Below are positions 1 to 11,080 of a stretch of 64,000 bases of DNA, piece after piece. Made by a program: the position numbers and the translations under genes. The notes beneath the pieces were generated by a model. That model made no database searches, was not told the origin of the DNA, and was given only the letters and a program-made list of their open reading frames with translations. Each line of letters opens with the position of its first letter. Within the stretch, counting starts at the first letter, position 1. The stretch is from Bilabrum cf. latius (taxonomy: Eukaryota; Bigyra: Bicosoecida; Bigyra; Bicosoecida), in NCBI GenBank assembly GCA_965178125.1, contig OZ237766.1:682001-746000 (forward strand), read 5' to 3'.

Positions 1-2154
1 GTCCTGACCCAACGATCCGAGCAATCGGGCGGGCCGAGCCCCGGCCTTGCCCCTGGCCCCCGGCGCGTTGCGGCCGAACCGACTCCTCTGCTTGCGCTTG
101 CCGCCGCTCGCGTGACCACCGGCGCCGCGCGACCTGCCGTGCCTGCCTCCTTCCCCATCGCCCCCCTCTCGCTCTCCCTCTTGCTCGCTGGCATCCTCAT
201 CCTCATCCTCATCACCATCATCACCGGCATTCTGCTGCTTGCTCCCCGCACCGCCAGCCGTCCACCGCTTGCCCCCCGCACCCGCCCCCCCTCGCGCTGC
301 ACCACCGTCCACGCCACCGCCCTCGCTTGTTCCCTCGGGCCCCAGCACGTCATCGAACAGCTGGAGGTATGCCCCCACCAGCTGTGCCGCCAGCGAGGGC
401 TCCGATCTCCTCAGTGGCACCTGAGACAGGAAAGCAACGGCGTAGTATCGCGCCCTCACGCGGCGCACCGCCAGACTCTCCTGTGGTCTGCCGCCACTGC
501 CGCCCCCGCGCCCCCCACCTCTACCCCTGCCCCTACCCCTACCTCTTCCCCTTCCTCTCCCCCTTCCTCTGCCCCCCGCTTCTCTCCTCCTCTCCATCTC
601 CTCCGCCACCATCCTCCCCTCATTGGCAGCCAGCCGAGCCAGCACCTGCCTCGTCTCCCTCACCACCACGGCGGCCATGGCCGGGTGCTTCTCCAGGAGC
701 CTCAAGAGGTGCTGCACCGCCCTCGAGGCGACCTTCCTGTCCTGGTCTCCGAGCCGATCCGCGAGCAGGGCCAGCAGGGGAGCCTCCCCCTCCGGTCTCT
801 CCAGGATTAGGTCCAGAGCGGCCGACATGGCCCGCTCCCGGGCCCACGCCAAGGGGTCCTTGGACGCCGACTGGAGGGAGTCGATGAGGGCGGCGAACCT
901 TCGCTTGAGTTCTTCCTCGAACACCCACAGGGCGAGATGCTGCGGGGTCACTCCGTCCCCGTCCAGCGGCCTCTCGTCAAGCCGGAACAGCCGCCTGTGG
1001 GGAGGCAGCAAGAAGCCCCCGAAGACCTCCCGTGCCACTTCTGCCGCCCTCGATGCATCTCTCCTGGCCGGCACTCGGGCCATGGTCAGCAGCTCGTCCT
1101 GCAGTCCAGTGGTTTGCACGGGGGCTCCCTGCACCAGGGCCTGGATGGCACCCAGCCGATCCGTGGCTGTTCCCTCGCCCAGCATGCGCCTGGTCAGTCG
1201 CTCGTCAGCTGACCCCGGGCTCGTCTCCCAAGCCCTGCCCTCTGCCTGCAGCATCAATCGACCGGCCTCCCGGCACTTGGCCACAAGCTCAAGCGTGCGA
1301 CGGACCTCGGCGGGGCGCGGAGGACGCTTGCGCTTTCCCGCGCCCGCGCGGGATCCAGACCCGCTGCCGGCCTCCTCCTCCTCCTTTTTCTTTTTGTCGG
1401 CCGCCTCAAGCGCCCTGGCCCGGAAGGTCTCCGCCTTTCCAGTCTCTCCCTGGGCCAGCAGCTTCCTAAGCTTGCGCTTCTGCGTCTTGGTTAGCTTGGA
1501 TTCGGCAGAGGCGCCGGCGGATTCCTCTTCACCTGCAGCGGCGCCTGCTGCACCTGCTCCCCCCTTAGCTGATTTCCGGCTGGCGCTCCGGGCCCGCTTG
1601 CGCTCTGCGATGGCGTTTTCAATGGATCGCACCGGGTCTCCGTCGATGCTGGCAAGAGAGGCCTCCGCCTCGAACCAAGTCTCCCCGGCGGATTTGGCTA
1701 GTTTGCCGTCGCTGGCACTGGCGGCTTCTTGGCAGGCAGACAAGAGGGCTTCCACGGCTTCTACGTTGCGAATCGTGTGCCGCTGCGTTGCAGGAGATGC
1801 AGACGACCACTCTGGCTCGGGCGCTGCCGGTGCCTCGCCGCCAAAGGGCTGGGACGGTTGGGACTAGTAGCCGCCGGATGCTCCGTACCCAGACTGGGGC
1901 CCAGCCGGGCGATCCCGGCCGCCTCCTCCAAACTTGCTATCACGAGTGCCACGGTACGAATCTGTTCGAGGAGCTTTGCCTCGCATAAGCTTGGTCGGCT
2001 GCCATGATTGCTGGTTCTGGTCACGGTTGCCGTACGAGCTTTGCCCCGATTGCGACCCGCTGCCCTGAGCCTCATCGGTCTGGTCTCTCTTGCGCTTCCT
2101 ACCACGCGACCGTCTTTGCGATAACTACCTTTCTGGCTGTGCTGCACTACTCAT
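1..2154 (-). CDS. NOC1/CEBPZ (CBF/Mak21) ribosome-biogenesis factor, C-terminus beyond window
   Basis: Homologue of yeast Noc1/Mak21 and animal CEBPZ, nucleolar factors for export of large-subunit pre-ribosomes. The open frame covers 718 codons and runs off the left edge. It starts at ATG 2154 and has a basic nuclear-localisation stretch, RGRKRKR, near residues 17-23. The family core is clear: DPLAWARERAMSA, then LGDQDRKVASRAVQHLLRLL, HPAMAAVVVRE and RYYAVAFLSQ in the family order (roughly residues 430-580), followed by an acidic/basic low-complexity tail. In-frame TAG occurs at codons 10 and 96, so the start depends on reading UAG as Gln; with a standard stop at codon 96 the first ATG would be lost. 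No intron is needed. The 192-bp gap to the sulfatase stop is the only upstream space. Family assignment is strong; the exact start is probable. Confidence 0.85.
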
Positions 2155-2346
2155 TTTGAGCGGCAACTGCCTTAAATCAGGCAATTGGAAAATAGGAGAA
2201 CAGGTCGCCATCCGCGAACGTTCCACGGTGACGAACGAACCAATCTACGGCAGGGTGCAGCATCCATTGGAGTGCGCGCAAAACAACTTTTTGTGAATAA
2301 CCTTTACCCGGAGAGCTATCTGGGCATATTTCGCGCACCGTTCGTC

Positions 2347-4324
2347 TCAGTCCATCCAGGGTGCCCAGTAGCCCCCTGTCTCGTTGACTTTGGCCAAAGC
2401 GCCGGGCAGGTCGGCGGAGCCCCCCGCATCTGACTGGAAGCAGTGCCGGCCCAGGGCATGGAACCTTCGCTGGAGCCTGTCTGCCACCTCCGGCAGCTGT
2501 TCCTTCAGATCCACGTATTCCGCGGGATCAGCCGTCACGTTGAAGAGGCAGCCTAGGGGACACCCGGGGGCGTCGAAGGGCAGCTTCGCGGTGCTGTTGG
2601 GGTAGTTGGGGCTCCACCAGTACCCGGAGCCGGATTGTGTTCCCTGGACCCACTTCATATCCCCCTGAATGAACGCGCCGTCGAACAGGCCCGTCGCTCC
2701 CTGGGTCTGGGTCAGCCCCCCTTCCTCCTCCCCTGCTGCTGCTGCTGCTGCTGCTGGTGCTGCTGGTGGTGGTTCATCGGGGTCCATGGGCATCCCCCCC
2801 GCCGTGCTCCTGGACCATACAGTGTAGTGCCCCGTGCGCTGGGAGGGGCCCGAGGGGGCCGCGAGTGAGCTCTCGTTGCCTGGCCTGCACGCCCCCGTGG
2901 CGGCATCGAAGTTGCGGTAGGACAGCAGCAGCTCCCTCCGAGGGGACTCTGTTCCCTGGGTCATGGACCCCCACATGTCTAGGGAAGTGGAAGGGGGGAG
3001 ACCCCGCGCCGTGGTGTTGTCCCCGCAATAGCCAGGGGTGCCCCCGCCTCTCTGGCACAGCGTGCGGTACCAGTCAGACACGTGGATCGTACCGTCGTAC
3101 GCAGTGCCCCTGGCGTCCTACGGCACGGCCCCGCCGGTCACCATGGCCACCGTCCTCACTCCGCCTTCGAAATCGTTCCCTTTGCCCCCCCTCAACGGAT
3201 AGTTGTTCGCGTTCGACGGGCCGCCCACCAGCGACGGGCCGCCGTTGTCGCTGCCGAACACCAGCAGAGTGTCTTCCCACAGACCCAGGGACTGCGCGGC
3301 GCCGGTGATGTTCCGCAAGGTCTCGTCCACGGCGCTGGCCATCCCGCTGTAGACCCTCCTGCCCTGGACCCAGTCCTCGGGGTACTGGTCCACCAGCCGG
3401 TCCGGGGCCTCGACTGGCTCGTGGGTGTCCTGCAGGGCCAGGTAGACGAAGAGCTTGTTCCGGTTTGCGGGGAGGCGGCCCTGGGCGAGGGCCTGGAGGG
3501 CACTCGTCACGCTCTGGACGGCGAGCGCAGCGTTCCAGGTTCCGTTGGCGCCGCGCGCGGGCGCGGTGGAGTTGTAGATGTCCGTGTGTCGCTGCGTGAT
3601 CTGCGTGTAGTGCTGCTCTCCCCCAGATAGGTAGCCCAGGCTCTGGTGGAAGCCCCTGCCGACCGGGGTGTAGTTCTGATGCGCGAGGCCCTCGTGCCAT
3701 TTCTGCACCAGGGGGGCGGGGATGGGGGGGGGATGGGGCGGGTGGGCGGGCGGGATGATGGAGAAGTATCCAAGAAGCTCAAAGTGGTTATCAAGATATA
3801 AAATATGGCGTTTGGAGTGACCAAGGTCGCATATTATGCTATGCTCACCATGACCTGCATGGAGTGGTACCCGAGCCCCGACATTTTGTGAGCGAGCGTG
3901 GTCATGCCCGGGTGCATGGCAGGGAGCGTCCATCCCCACTTGGCGTTGTTGAACTGGTTCACGAACGGAGGCAGACGTCCTGTTAGACTGCGCTATTAGC
4001 GGGTAGACAAACCACCCGATGCGCCAGTCAATCGAGAAGGGGGATCGGCAACAAGGTTGTTGGGTCCCGTGCCACATCCGGCCAAGCTCACAGTGAGGCC
4101 CGTGTGGGGCTGCAGAACTAATATGTATAGTGACGGTTGAGACGAATGCCATTCTTGAGCAAGTCATTCATGAACGGTGTCTTAGTTTCCGGATTGGTCC
4201 AGCCTATGTTGTAGTGACCCTAATCGTCGCTCAGGCACATGATAATGACTTTCGGGGGGGCTTGGGCCCATGCAGAACACACCAATGTGGCTGCAGCTAG
4301 AACAGACACATGCAGTCTCAGCAT
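2347..4324 (-). CDS. Secreted arylsulfatase (arylsulfatase B-like), 3 exons
   Basis: Type I sulfatase of the arylsulfatase B group, hydrolysing sulfate esters of glycans; 575 residues. Exons are 4092-4324, 3849-3987 and 2347-3702; introns of 104 and 146 bp begin GTGAGC and end CAG. A signal peptide is seen (MLRLHVSVLAAATLVCSAWA). The metal-binding start of the family fold reads DDQGHYNIGW, and the formylglycine site reads YQFCSPTRASLLTGR with Cys71. Later motifs are KWHEGL, LFVYLALQDTHEP, GSDNGG and IHVSDWYRTLC. Three Gln positions are TAG codons: residue 35 beside the DD metal ligands, residue 69 two before the catalytic Cys, and the PQDARG site at 3118-3120. These are the best local proof of recoding because they lie inside invariant blocks. 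It ends in TGA. The 131-bp gap to ALG1 must hold both promoters. Confidence 0.9.
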
Positions 4325-4455
4325 GGCACGGCACAGTGGCTGCATATTCGGCGATCTTGGACTTCGGTTCGCATCGAACCCGGAACGTTCAGCAAGACAA
4401 ATAGACTAGTGCAGGCATCACCCAACGGAGTTCAAGTGCTAAAGTGCTTGATTGC

Positions 4456-6225
4456 ATGCCCCAAAATCATGTGGCCGTAGTGGTGCTAGGCGATTTGGGT
4501 CGATCGCCTCGCATGCAGTACCACTGCCTGTCGCTCGCCCGCGCTGGTGCCAACGTTTCGTTCATCGGGTACGACGAGGAGAAATGCACGCAGGAACTAG
4601 AAAGCAGCCCACGAATCACCAAGCACGGCCTATCAACGCCGTTTAATGGCTGCAGTCGCAAGCTATTCCTGCTCTGGGCGCCATTCAAGGTCCTCTTTCA
4701 GATTTTGCAGCTGCTATGGGTGTTGCTCTTCGCCATCAAGGCCCCCTCGGCTATTTTGGTGTAGAATCCGCCGTCAATACCGACCATGTTTGTAGCCTTT
4801 ATTGCCAGCAGGCTCCGCGGCGCTCGTTTCGTCATCGACTGGCACAACTTCGGCTACACTATCCTGCAGCAGACGGCCGGCGGAGGGCGAGCCAGCCACC
4901 CGCTGGTGCAGGCCGCCCGCGTGTACGAGCGTGTCCTGGGGCAGACCGCGGATGGCGGCCTCTGCGTGACGCGGGCCATGCAGGGCTGGCTGCGTGACGA
5001 GTGGGGCGTGTCCGCGCATGTGCTCCACGACAAGCCCCCGGCCTTCTTCCGGCCCCTTGGGGTGGACGAGGCCCACGAGCTGTTCCTTCGGCTGCAGAGG
5101 GAGGGAACGTTCGGTGCGAAAAGCTTCGAGGCGCTAGTGGAGCAGGGGGGGCCTGGGACAGGCGATAGCAAGGACCAGGGGGTGGAAAAGGGGCGACTCG
5201 ATCGAATGGAGGAGGAGGAGGACGAGGAAGACGATGGGGAGGTGACCATGTTCACGACATCATCTTCATCTTCATCTTCTTCATCGCAGGTGGAGGCCCC
5301 CCATTGGCGGCAGGACCGGCCGGCCCTCATGGTGAGCGGCACCAGCTGGACCCCGGACGAGGACTTTGGGCTGCTGCTTGAGGCCCTCGTGCTGTACGAC
5401 AGGGCGGCGGTGGAGTCGAGGGGCGCAGGGGGGGAGCCAGGGAACAGCGATGCAGGGGGTGGGGAACAGGGGCAATAGGAGGAGGATGCACAGAGAGACG
5501 GTTAGAAGCAGAGCAGGAGACGCAGGCGGGGCAGCAAGGACCTTAGCAAGGACCTTAGCAAGGGCAATGCAAAGAACAAGGCCAGTGGCAAGGGCAGACG
5601 GCTCCCCCGGCTGGTAGTGGTTGTTACCGGCAAGGGACCGCAGAAGGCCATGTACGAGCAGAAGATCCGGAATCAGAAGTGGACGCACGTGCAGGTCCGC
5701 ACGGCCTGGCTGGCCTCTGCAGACTACCCCCGGCTGCTTGGCTCCGCAGATCTCGGGGTCAGCCTGCACACCAGCAGCAGCGGGCTTGACCTGCCCATGA
5801 AGGTGGTGGACATGTTCGGGGCCGGGCTGCCGGTACTGGCGGCCCGGTTTGCGTGCGTGGAGGAGCTGGTGCGGGAGGGCGAGAACGGGGGTTTGTTCGA
5901 GGACGCCGATGGGCTGGCGGGGCATCTCGTGCGCCTGCTGGACGGGTGGGGCGGAGGGGGTGGTGTGACGAGTGATGGGGTGACGAGTGGGGGTCCGCTG
6001 GACCGACTCCGTGCTGCGGTGCTGCGGGCCAGGGAACAAGATGGCTGGGAGGAGAACTGGGTGAGCAACGCGAGGCCGGTGCTGCTGCCGGGGGGGATGA
6101 GGGGGGGAGGGGAGCACGACGACGAGTCCATCGTGGATGGGCCGGGTGAAGGGGAGGAGGCAGGGAGTGGAGCAGGGGAGACACCCGGCCGTGCACAGGG
6201 AAGAAGAAAGAAAAAGGATGAGTGA
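4456..6225 (+). CDS. ALG1: Chitobiosyldiphosphodolichol beta-mannosyltransferase (ALG1, GT33)
   Basis: Adds the first mannose to dolichol-PP-GlcNAc2 on the cytosolic face of the ER in N-glycan assembly. Single exon of 589 residues, longer than the roughly 460 of animal ALG1. N-terminal motif VVLGDLGRSPRMQYHCLSLA, then a hydrophobic segment (about 75-97), then SAILVQNPPSIPT, whose Q is TAG (codon 103), FVIDWHNFGYTIL, KPPAFF, VVVTGKGPQK, DLGVSLHTSSSGLDLPMKVVDMFGAGLPV. Two more TAG codons (341 and 350) lie in a Lys/Arg-rich insert (about 315-382). An acidic then poly-Ser insert lies at about 230-275. The C-terminal part contains two adjacent copies of the GTGACGAGTG word (5963 onward), reading VTSD and VTSG. 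I chose ATG 4456, since it begins the family motif. It ends in TGA. Inserts sit between conserved blocks, so the enzyme is probably active. Confidence 0.93.
5963..5994 (+). repeat. Dispersed word GTGTGACGAGTG, two adjacent copies in ALG1
   Basis: Exact copy at 5963-5974 and a second core (GTGACGAGTG) shortly after, inside the ALG1 reading frame (VTSD, VTSG). Confidence 0.9.
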
Positions 6226-6368
6226 ACGATACATGGCGCGTTGGCGTGTGGGCTGTTGCGCGACCCACGGAGAGTCAAGTCACGATAGCAAGCAAGCACC
6301 ACTGACACCGCTGCTCTACACTGCGATGCTGATTGGTCTAACTCCCGGCACTCGTCACTCATTACTCG

Positions 6369-7160
6369 TCACGCGCTATCCACGGGCGCCAGGCAGGGCA
6401 CCCCAGTGGCACCTGCTAGGCTGATGTGCCCGTCTCCCGAATTGTACGCCCAGTCAGGGAGGAATGACTCGGAGCCGGATTGAGCACCGTTCGATGCTCC
6501 TGCCGCTTTTGCCCACAATGACGACGACAGCGACCGCGACTCGGAGCTGAAATCTGTGGGCGCGGCGTGGTCGCAGGGCCGCAGCACGACCGGCTCCTTG
6601 GTGCCTCCTGGGGCCGCCGCGGCGATGCAGAGGGCGGGGGCCAGCTGGCTCTGGAGCTTGAACTCGTCGGGGTAGTTTCCCTTGATTTGCTTGAACTGGG
6701 TGGCGGTGGGGCACGCCGATCGTGGGGATGCTCGGTTCGCGGCAGAGGTTGCGTTGGGCTTGGTGCACTCTGCGAAGGAGAGGCCGGTCCCGGCCGACGG
6801 CGAGCACGAACTGACTGCGACGCACTGATTGTTGCCAATATTTAGGATCTGTCCGGGTGCCACCGTTGCGTTGTCGAACTGCCAAGTGTAGAGCAGCGAA
6901 CCGAACCCGTGGAAGCAAGCATCTACTCCGACTGCAGCTACCTAAGACGAAGTTTCTGCGCGAATAGACCACGAGATTGGATATAATACTACTATTTTAA
7001 AAGTGTTGTTCCGTTTGCATGCAATTGTACTCGAGATTAATGAAGTTCAAGATCTAGGAAGTGTAGTTGCAGTTGGCAGCTCACCATCCAATAAATGTCC
7101 TTTCGTGGCCACAATGACGCACGAACACACAACAACTAGAATACGAGATACCCGCTCCAT
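6369..7160 (-). CDS. Small secreted ricin-B-type beta-trefoil lectin-like protein, 2 exons
   Basis: Predicted 212-residue secreted carbohydrate-binding protein. Exon 1 (7085-7160) encodes a hydrophobic signal peptide, MERVSRILVVVCSCVIVATKG; exon 2 is 6369-6931. The intron (153 bp) starts GTGAGC and ends GCTGCAG, and the splice keeps the frame. The mature part has the pattern of a beta-trefoil lectin: QILNIGNNQCVAVSSC, LCIAAA, VVLRPCDH, DGHISLAG. No catalytic domain is attached, so there is no sign of a toxin. A related lectin-like insert occurs in the GH95-like hydrolase at 36-39.5 kb. No UAG is used. It ends in TGA, converging on ALG1 with a 143-bp gap. The ligand is unknown; the family call rests on spacing of hydrophobic, Cys and QxW-like positions and is moderate. 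Confidence 0.6.
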
Positions 7161-7501
7161 TATATAGAGCTATCCGCTCTTGTGTGGCAGGAATGGCCAG
7201 CATTTGCCCGTGGGCTCCGGATTGTCCACTGCAGCAGTCGTTCAACGCGCACTATCCCAATGAAGTGGGTAACAAATGCATCTTCATATCACAAGTGGTC
7301 AATAAAGAGCTAAAATTGTGTGATCAAAGCAAGCTAGCAATGAAGCAAACGCTTCAGGGGGGGCATCTCCTCAATGAGATACGCGACATCCTACATGTCA
7401 AATGGACAACCACGTCGTGCTTTTGCAAAAGCTCGTGGTGACCGCTCGAGCCAAGACCATCGCTACTCCACCAAAAAAATGACTCTAGGAGCACACCAGG
7501 A
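7161..7501. other. Intergenic gap, no supported gene
   Basis: AT-richer than the flanking genes, as other intergenic gaps here. An 85-codon plus-strand frame (7184-7441, ATG to TGA) has no recognisable motif and I do not call it a gene. The stretch must contain the promoter of the lectin gene, whose ATG lies within a TATATAATGG sequence, and the 3' flank of the next gene. Confidence 0.5.
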
Positions 7502-8884
7502 TCAGCTCCCGCCACCAGGAGCAGAGGAATCACCCTCGGCAGAGCTGTCCTGGCTGCTGGAAGCAGGAGCAGTTGCTGCGCCTTGCCCGCCGGCCGGTGC
7601 AGGTCCGGCTGCCTGGGTGCCCGGCAGGATGGGAGGGTGCTGTCCGCCGGCTGCCGCCGCTCCTCCGGTCGCAGCTCCTCCTACTCCGGGGGCATCGGGT
7701 GCAGGTACACCCATCCATGCCGGCCTCGGTGGGATCGGCACGTTCATGCGGACATGTTGGTCGAAAAGGACCTGCACACAGCTGCCATGGCCTCTGTGCC
7801 ATGCGGTCCAGTAGGGCGAGGCCACCTGCCCTGGGCCACTGACGCACTTGGCTTCTAGAGCACCGGCTAGTGCTCCAAGCTTGGTAAGCTCAGAGAGTCT
7901 TACTGAGTCTCCATCTGTAGCAGCAGCACACACGAGCTGAGCGTTACGGTGGGCATCGAAACCCTGCCTCCACTTCAATGCTGCCATCTGGCCGAGGCTT
8001 GGCTGGGGACCTGCCTGCTGCTGGGATTGCAAGGCCGAGTAGCACTCCAGCAGAACATTCAGTAGTGTTCCACGTGAGTCTGGGTCACGAATGCATGCGT
8101 AAAGCTCATCAATCTTTGGAATGAGTTCAAGGTCCTTGGGTTTCAGTTCTGGCTCCCACACGTACAGCTATGGGTCAGGGCCGACGTTCCGGAGTTCGGC
8201 CACCTCGGGCAGCAAGCCGAGCTCGACCCCGATCTTCACGCCTCGTATTGCACCGCGGATGCTGTTTCGGTCAGCGCCTGCTTCCTTGATGTCTTTGACT
8301 TCATCAGCTGCAACTCGTTCGAGAGTCGCAGGGTCTAGTGCTGACACCCAGCGAACGAGGATCATGCCGTTCCGAACTTTCCGATCGGCATTATGGATGA
8401 GTTCAGGCAGCCTAGGCCTTGGCTCTCTCTACGCAACTTCGGTAAAATGAATCAAACGTTTCTGCCACTTGACAATTTTGAGAATGTCAACTAGTGTGTT
8501 GCGTTCCACGGCTGAGACAACCGATGCGTCCTGCGGTCCGATAGGCGCTGTAGGCCGAACTTCCAGCAGTGCTGCGACCATGTTCACAGAGCCCATATCA
8601 GATGCGATCTGCAGCCGATCAAATGCAAGGGAAAGGTGTTGTACCTTAGCCGTATCATGCTTCTCTCAAGTCTAGAAATCGAACTTGAGGCCGCCTCTGC
8701 GCTGCCTGACGGTCATGCTACTGACATCGACGGCCACCCAAGGTCCAAGATTGGTTGCAGCAACCTCGAATCCATCTGTGCCGATCTAGATATAGACATC
8801 CTGCCCAAGTGGATCGGACGCCTTCAACGTTGGCCTGGATGCGATGGCTTCCAAGGCCTCTTCCGCTCGAGCTCTTGTCATCAT
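7502..8884 (-). CDS. Ankyrin-family protein with the lineage-specific C-terminal module, 2 exons (tentative)
   Basis: About 433 residues. Exon 2 (7502-8644) is well supported and contains one in-frame TAG inside VAQREPRP and another inside GPDPQLYV. Exon 1 (8726-8884) starts at a double ATG, includes TAG in DVYIQIGTD, and is joined by a tentative 81-bp intron whose donor (GTCAGT) is unlike the GTGAG/GTAAG of other genes here. Residues after WRQGFDAHRNAQLV match a module shared with three other genes in the window: (A)HRxA-xxx-AAAxG-x-L-LGxLAGxLE..., then TALE-like and RGGHxECV-like ankyrin helices. The tail is Gly/Ala/Pro-rich and ends in TGA. Ankyrin repeats normally bind proteins; the partner is unknown. 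The N-terminal exon and intron are the weak part. Confidence 0.6.
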
Positions 8885-9215
8885 CGCATGACGTCGGCTT
8901 CCCCGAACTCGAGCAAACCCACTCTGAACCGTGCAGTACCAAAGTGCAAGTATGAGCTAAACTTTAACTAGCATTGCGCTGCTGCTTACTGACTGTAGAT
9001 TAGTGTCGGTTTCTCCCGCCGAATGAAGTACATCCCGAACGTCTCAACGAACGTTCCCTGTTCTTGTCGATTTCGGATTCCGTGGTGGTTAGCCCGCTTC
9101 CCAACGCCCCCACCGTATTTAGCCAGATACCATTTGATCATACAGTTTGAAGTTCTATGTCAGGTTGGCAAGGCTCAACAAGTCTCCTTGCAGGGTAAGA
9201 CAACTCGGTATTGCC
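8885..9215. other. Divergent intergenic region between two ankyrin-family genes
   Basis: 331 bp between two oppositely directed genes, so it should hold both promoters. No ORF, repeat or recognisable promoter element stood out. Confidence 0.5.
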
Positions 9216-10897
9216 ATGAATGAACATCAAGAGGATCCCGTACACGTATCGTTGCGCTTGTGTTTTACATGCGATATGTAGTCTAATTTACTGTGTGTTT
9301 GTAGGGAGTGTGAAGATGCCAAAGACGCCAAAGATGTGCATCAGTGTCTTGACTGGATGCCTATCAAGAGCGACAGCAGCAACGGCGGTGGATCATACAT
9401 AGTAAGATCACACCGGAAAAGTTGGGATTGGAAGGTGCATACGCTGTAAAATGTGATTGTGATATGCACGATTTCCGTGTCCAATACAGCAGGTTGAAAC
9501 ATTAATCTTGAAGAAGGATCCTGATTTGACTGCTGCTGCGTTGCAGCGTGGCTTCGAGGTGCAAGGCCGGCGATTACTTGAGTTTGAGTAGCTTGATCAG
9601 CCTTTCTCAGAGGAAGTGAGTTCCCGATCTGCTATATCTCGTCTAGAATTGGCTTTCCCCGTGCGCACACCAGTTCGTACCTGCTACTACTCGCAAGTCA
9701 TCACAGACTATGAATCCATCTCTGTTTTCAATAGCCGCGTACCCAAAAACTGCATGCATGCAATCCATCAGGCTTTTAGCAAAGCATGGTGGGGATGCCT
9801 CAATGGATGACGATGACAGCATCGTGAGAGTGGGGCGGTGGCCCCACCGTGGAATTCCATTCAGGCCTTTGTTGCGGACGTTAAGTTGCCGTATGTGCTT
9901 TGTAGTTGTTGGCATGCGTCCGACCACGCAGCGTTAGCGCCCGCTAGCTTGCGTGTGCGACCCCGACTGCGTGCGCATGCTGCTAGAACTGGGATGCAGT
10001 GCAGCCCTCCCCATCCCACGGCGATTCAATGAACTCATGGATCCAGACTAGGTAAGATTGTCCACCTCAACAATCTTTATTAAGCATCCCTCTTATGGTA
10101 TGACCACTGCAATGATTTCTGCCTGAGCTTGTGCCATCGTAGCTGAAAGGATTAAGGTATTTTGAGAGGATGGGCAGGCCGGAATGGTACGGGTAGAAAC
10201 CCGAAATTAGGCCAGCAATAGTAAGTTGGCAAACCTAGACCTATCGCAATTGTTGTACAGATCCTTTGTCATACTCCTATTCATGTTGCTCTGCTCAAAC
10301 TTGCAGACACTGGCGACCCCGCTACACGCCCAGATCTACCACCTGTTCCTCGACCAGCACCACTACGAGAACACAGAAAAGGGACCCAAATCGACAGTGC
10401 AGTGCTGTGCAGAACTGCTTGCCGCTGGAGCGGATCCGATCGCCCGCAACGGAGAAGGCGAGACTCCGCTGGATGCCCTGCGACGCCCCGTATGCCCCGA
10501 CATCCCGGTCCTCGAGCACGCTCTGGATCGATGTGGAGGGGATGCCCGCAGGTGTCTGCAGCTGCTCTTTGACCACGACTCGGACGGCTGGCTGGCACGG
10601 AGGAGGCTGGTGCACCCGCGAGTGCGGGCCATGCTGGATCACAGGCGGGCCCATGAGGCGCACAGGGATGCAAGGCTGCTGTTCCAGGCAGCCGCGGAGG
10701 GGAGGCCCATGGAGTTGGCCAAGCGACTGAGGCTGGGCAAGCTGGCGGGGGGGCTGGATATGGATGAGCCGGTGGAGGACGACTGCGGAGTCAAGCACTG
10801 GGTGACGGCCCTGGAAGCAGCCCGCATGGGGGGCCACGAGGAGTGTGCCAGGATCGCTTCTGATGCGCTGTGCCTGATGGGCAGGGGGAGGCTGTGA
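9216..10897 (+). CDS. Ankyrin-family protein, 5 exons
   Basis: 379 residues from exons 9216-9401, 9490-9615, 9707-9823, 9932-10051 and 10307-10897. Each has a length divisible by three, so all introns are phase 0. Donors are GTAAGA, GTGAGT, GTGAGA and GTAAGA; acceptors end in CAG. The N-terminus (MNEHQEDPVHVS) is Cys-rich (CFTCD, CVCREC). Ankyrin-like helices follow: IRLLAKHGGDAS, CVRMLLELGCSAA, CAELLAAGADPIARNGEGETPLDAL. The C-terminal module ARLLFQAAAEGRPMELAKRL-RLGKLAGGL is shared with the genes at 7.5, 30.4 and 44 kb. TAG occurs in exons 1, 2 and 4, including two at exon starts or ends (RQRPL, MDPDQ). It ends in TGA. The last 340 bp are nearly identical in DNA to 30.4-30.76 kb on the other strand. 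The regular phase-0 exons and restored frame make the model good. Confidence 0.75.
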
Positions 10898-11080
10898 TCC
10901 GGATGATCCGGATAGGATACTACTTTCGGTTGTGCGTTTTTGCGATGTTGAGATGTTGCTGTGTAAGGGTAATCCCATCGGATGCTGTGTCCACTGTACA
11001 ACCTGCATGATCCGATCCTCTTCTGTACGTCTAGTCTAGCCTGGGCTGAGGTCCCTCACTAGCCCTAGGTCCTCTCGGCG

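Noticed and set aside
623-1867. Long plus-strand frame (414 codons) opposite NOC1
   Set aside because: It is antisense to a clear NOC1/CEBPZ frame; Ser/Ala-rich content is what a GC-rich antisense frame gives.
4762-5505. Reading ALG1 as a pseudogene with three nonsense codons
   Set aside because: The same TAG-only pattern occurs in all conserved genes while TGA and TAA never interrupt them; decay would produce all three stops and frameshifts.
6369-7160. Toxin (ricin-type) gene
   Set aside because: Only a beta-trefoil carbohydrate-binding pattern is present; there is no enzymatic chain nearby.
7184-7441. 85-codon plus-strand frame as a small gene
   Set aside because: No motif, codon use unlike the GC-rich neighbours, and it sits where the lectin gene's promoter must be.
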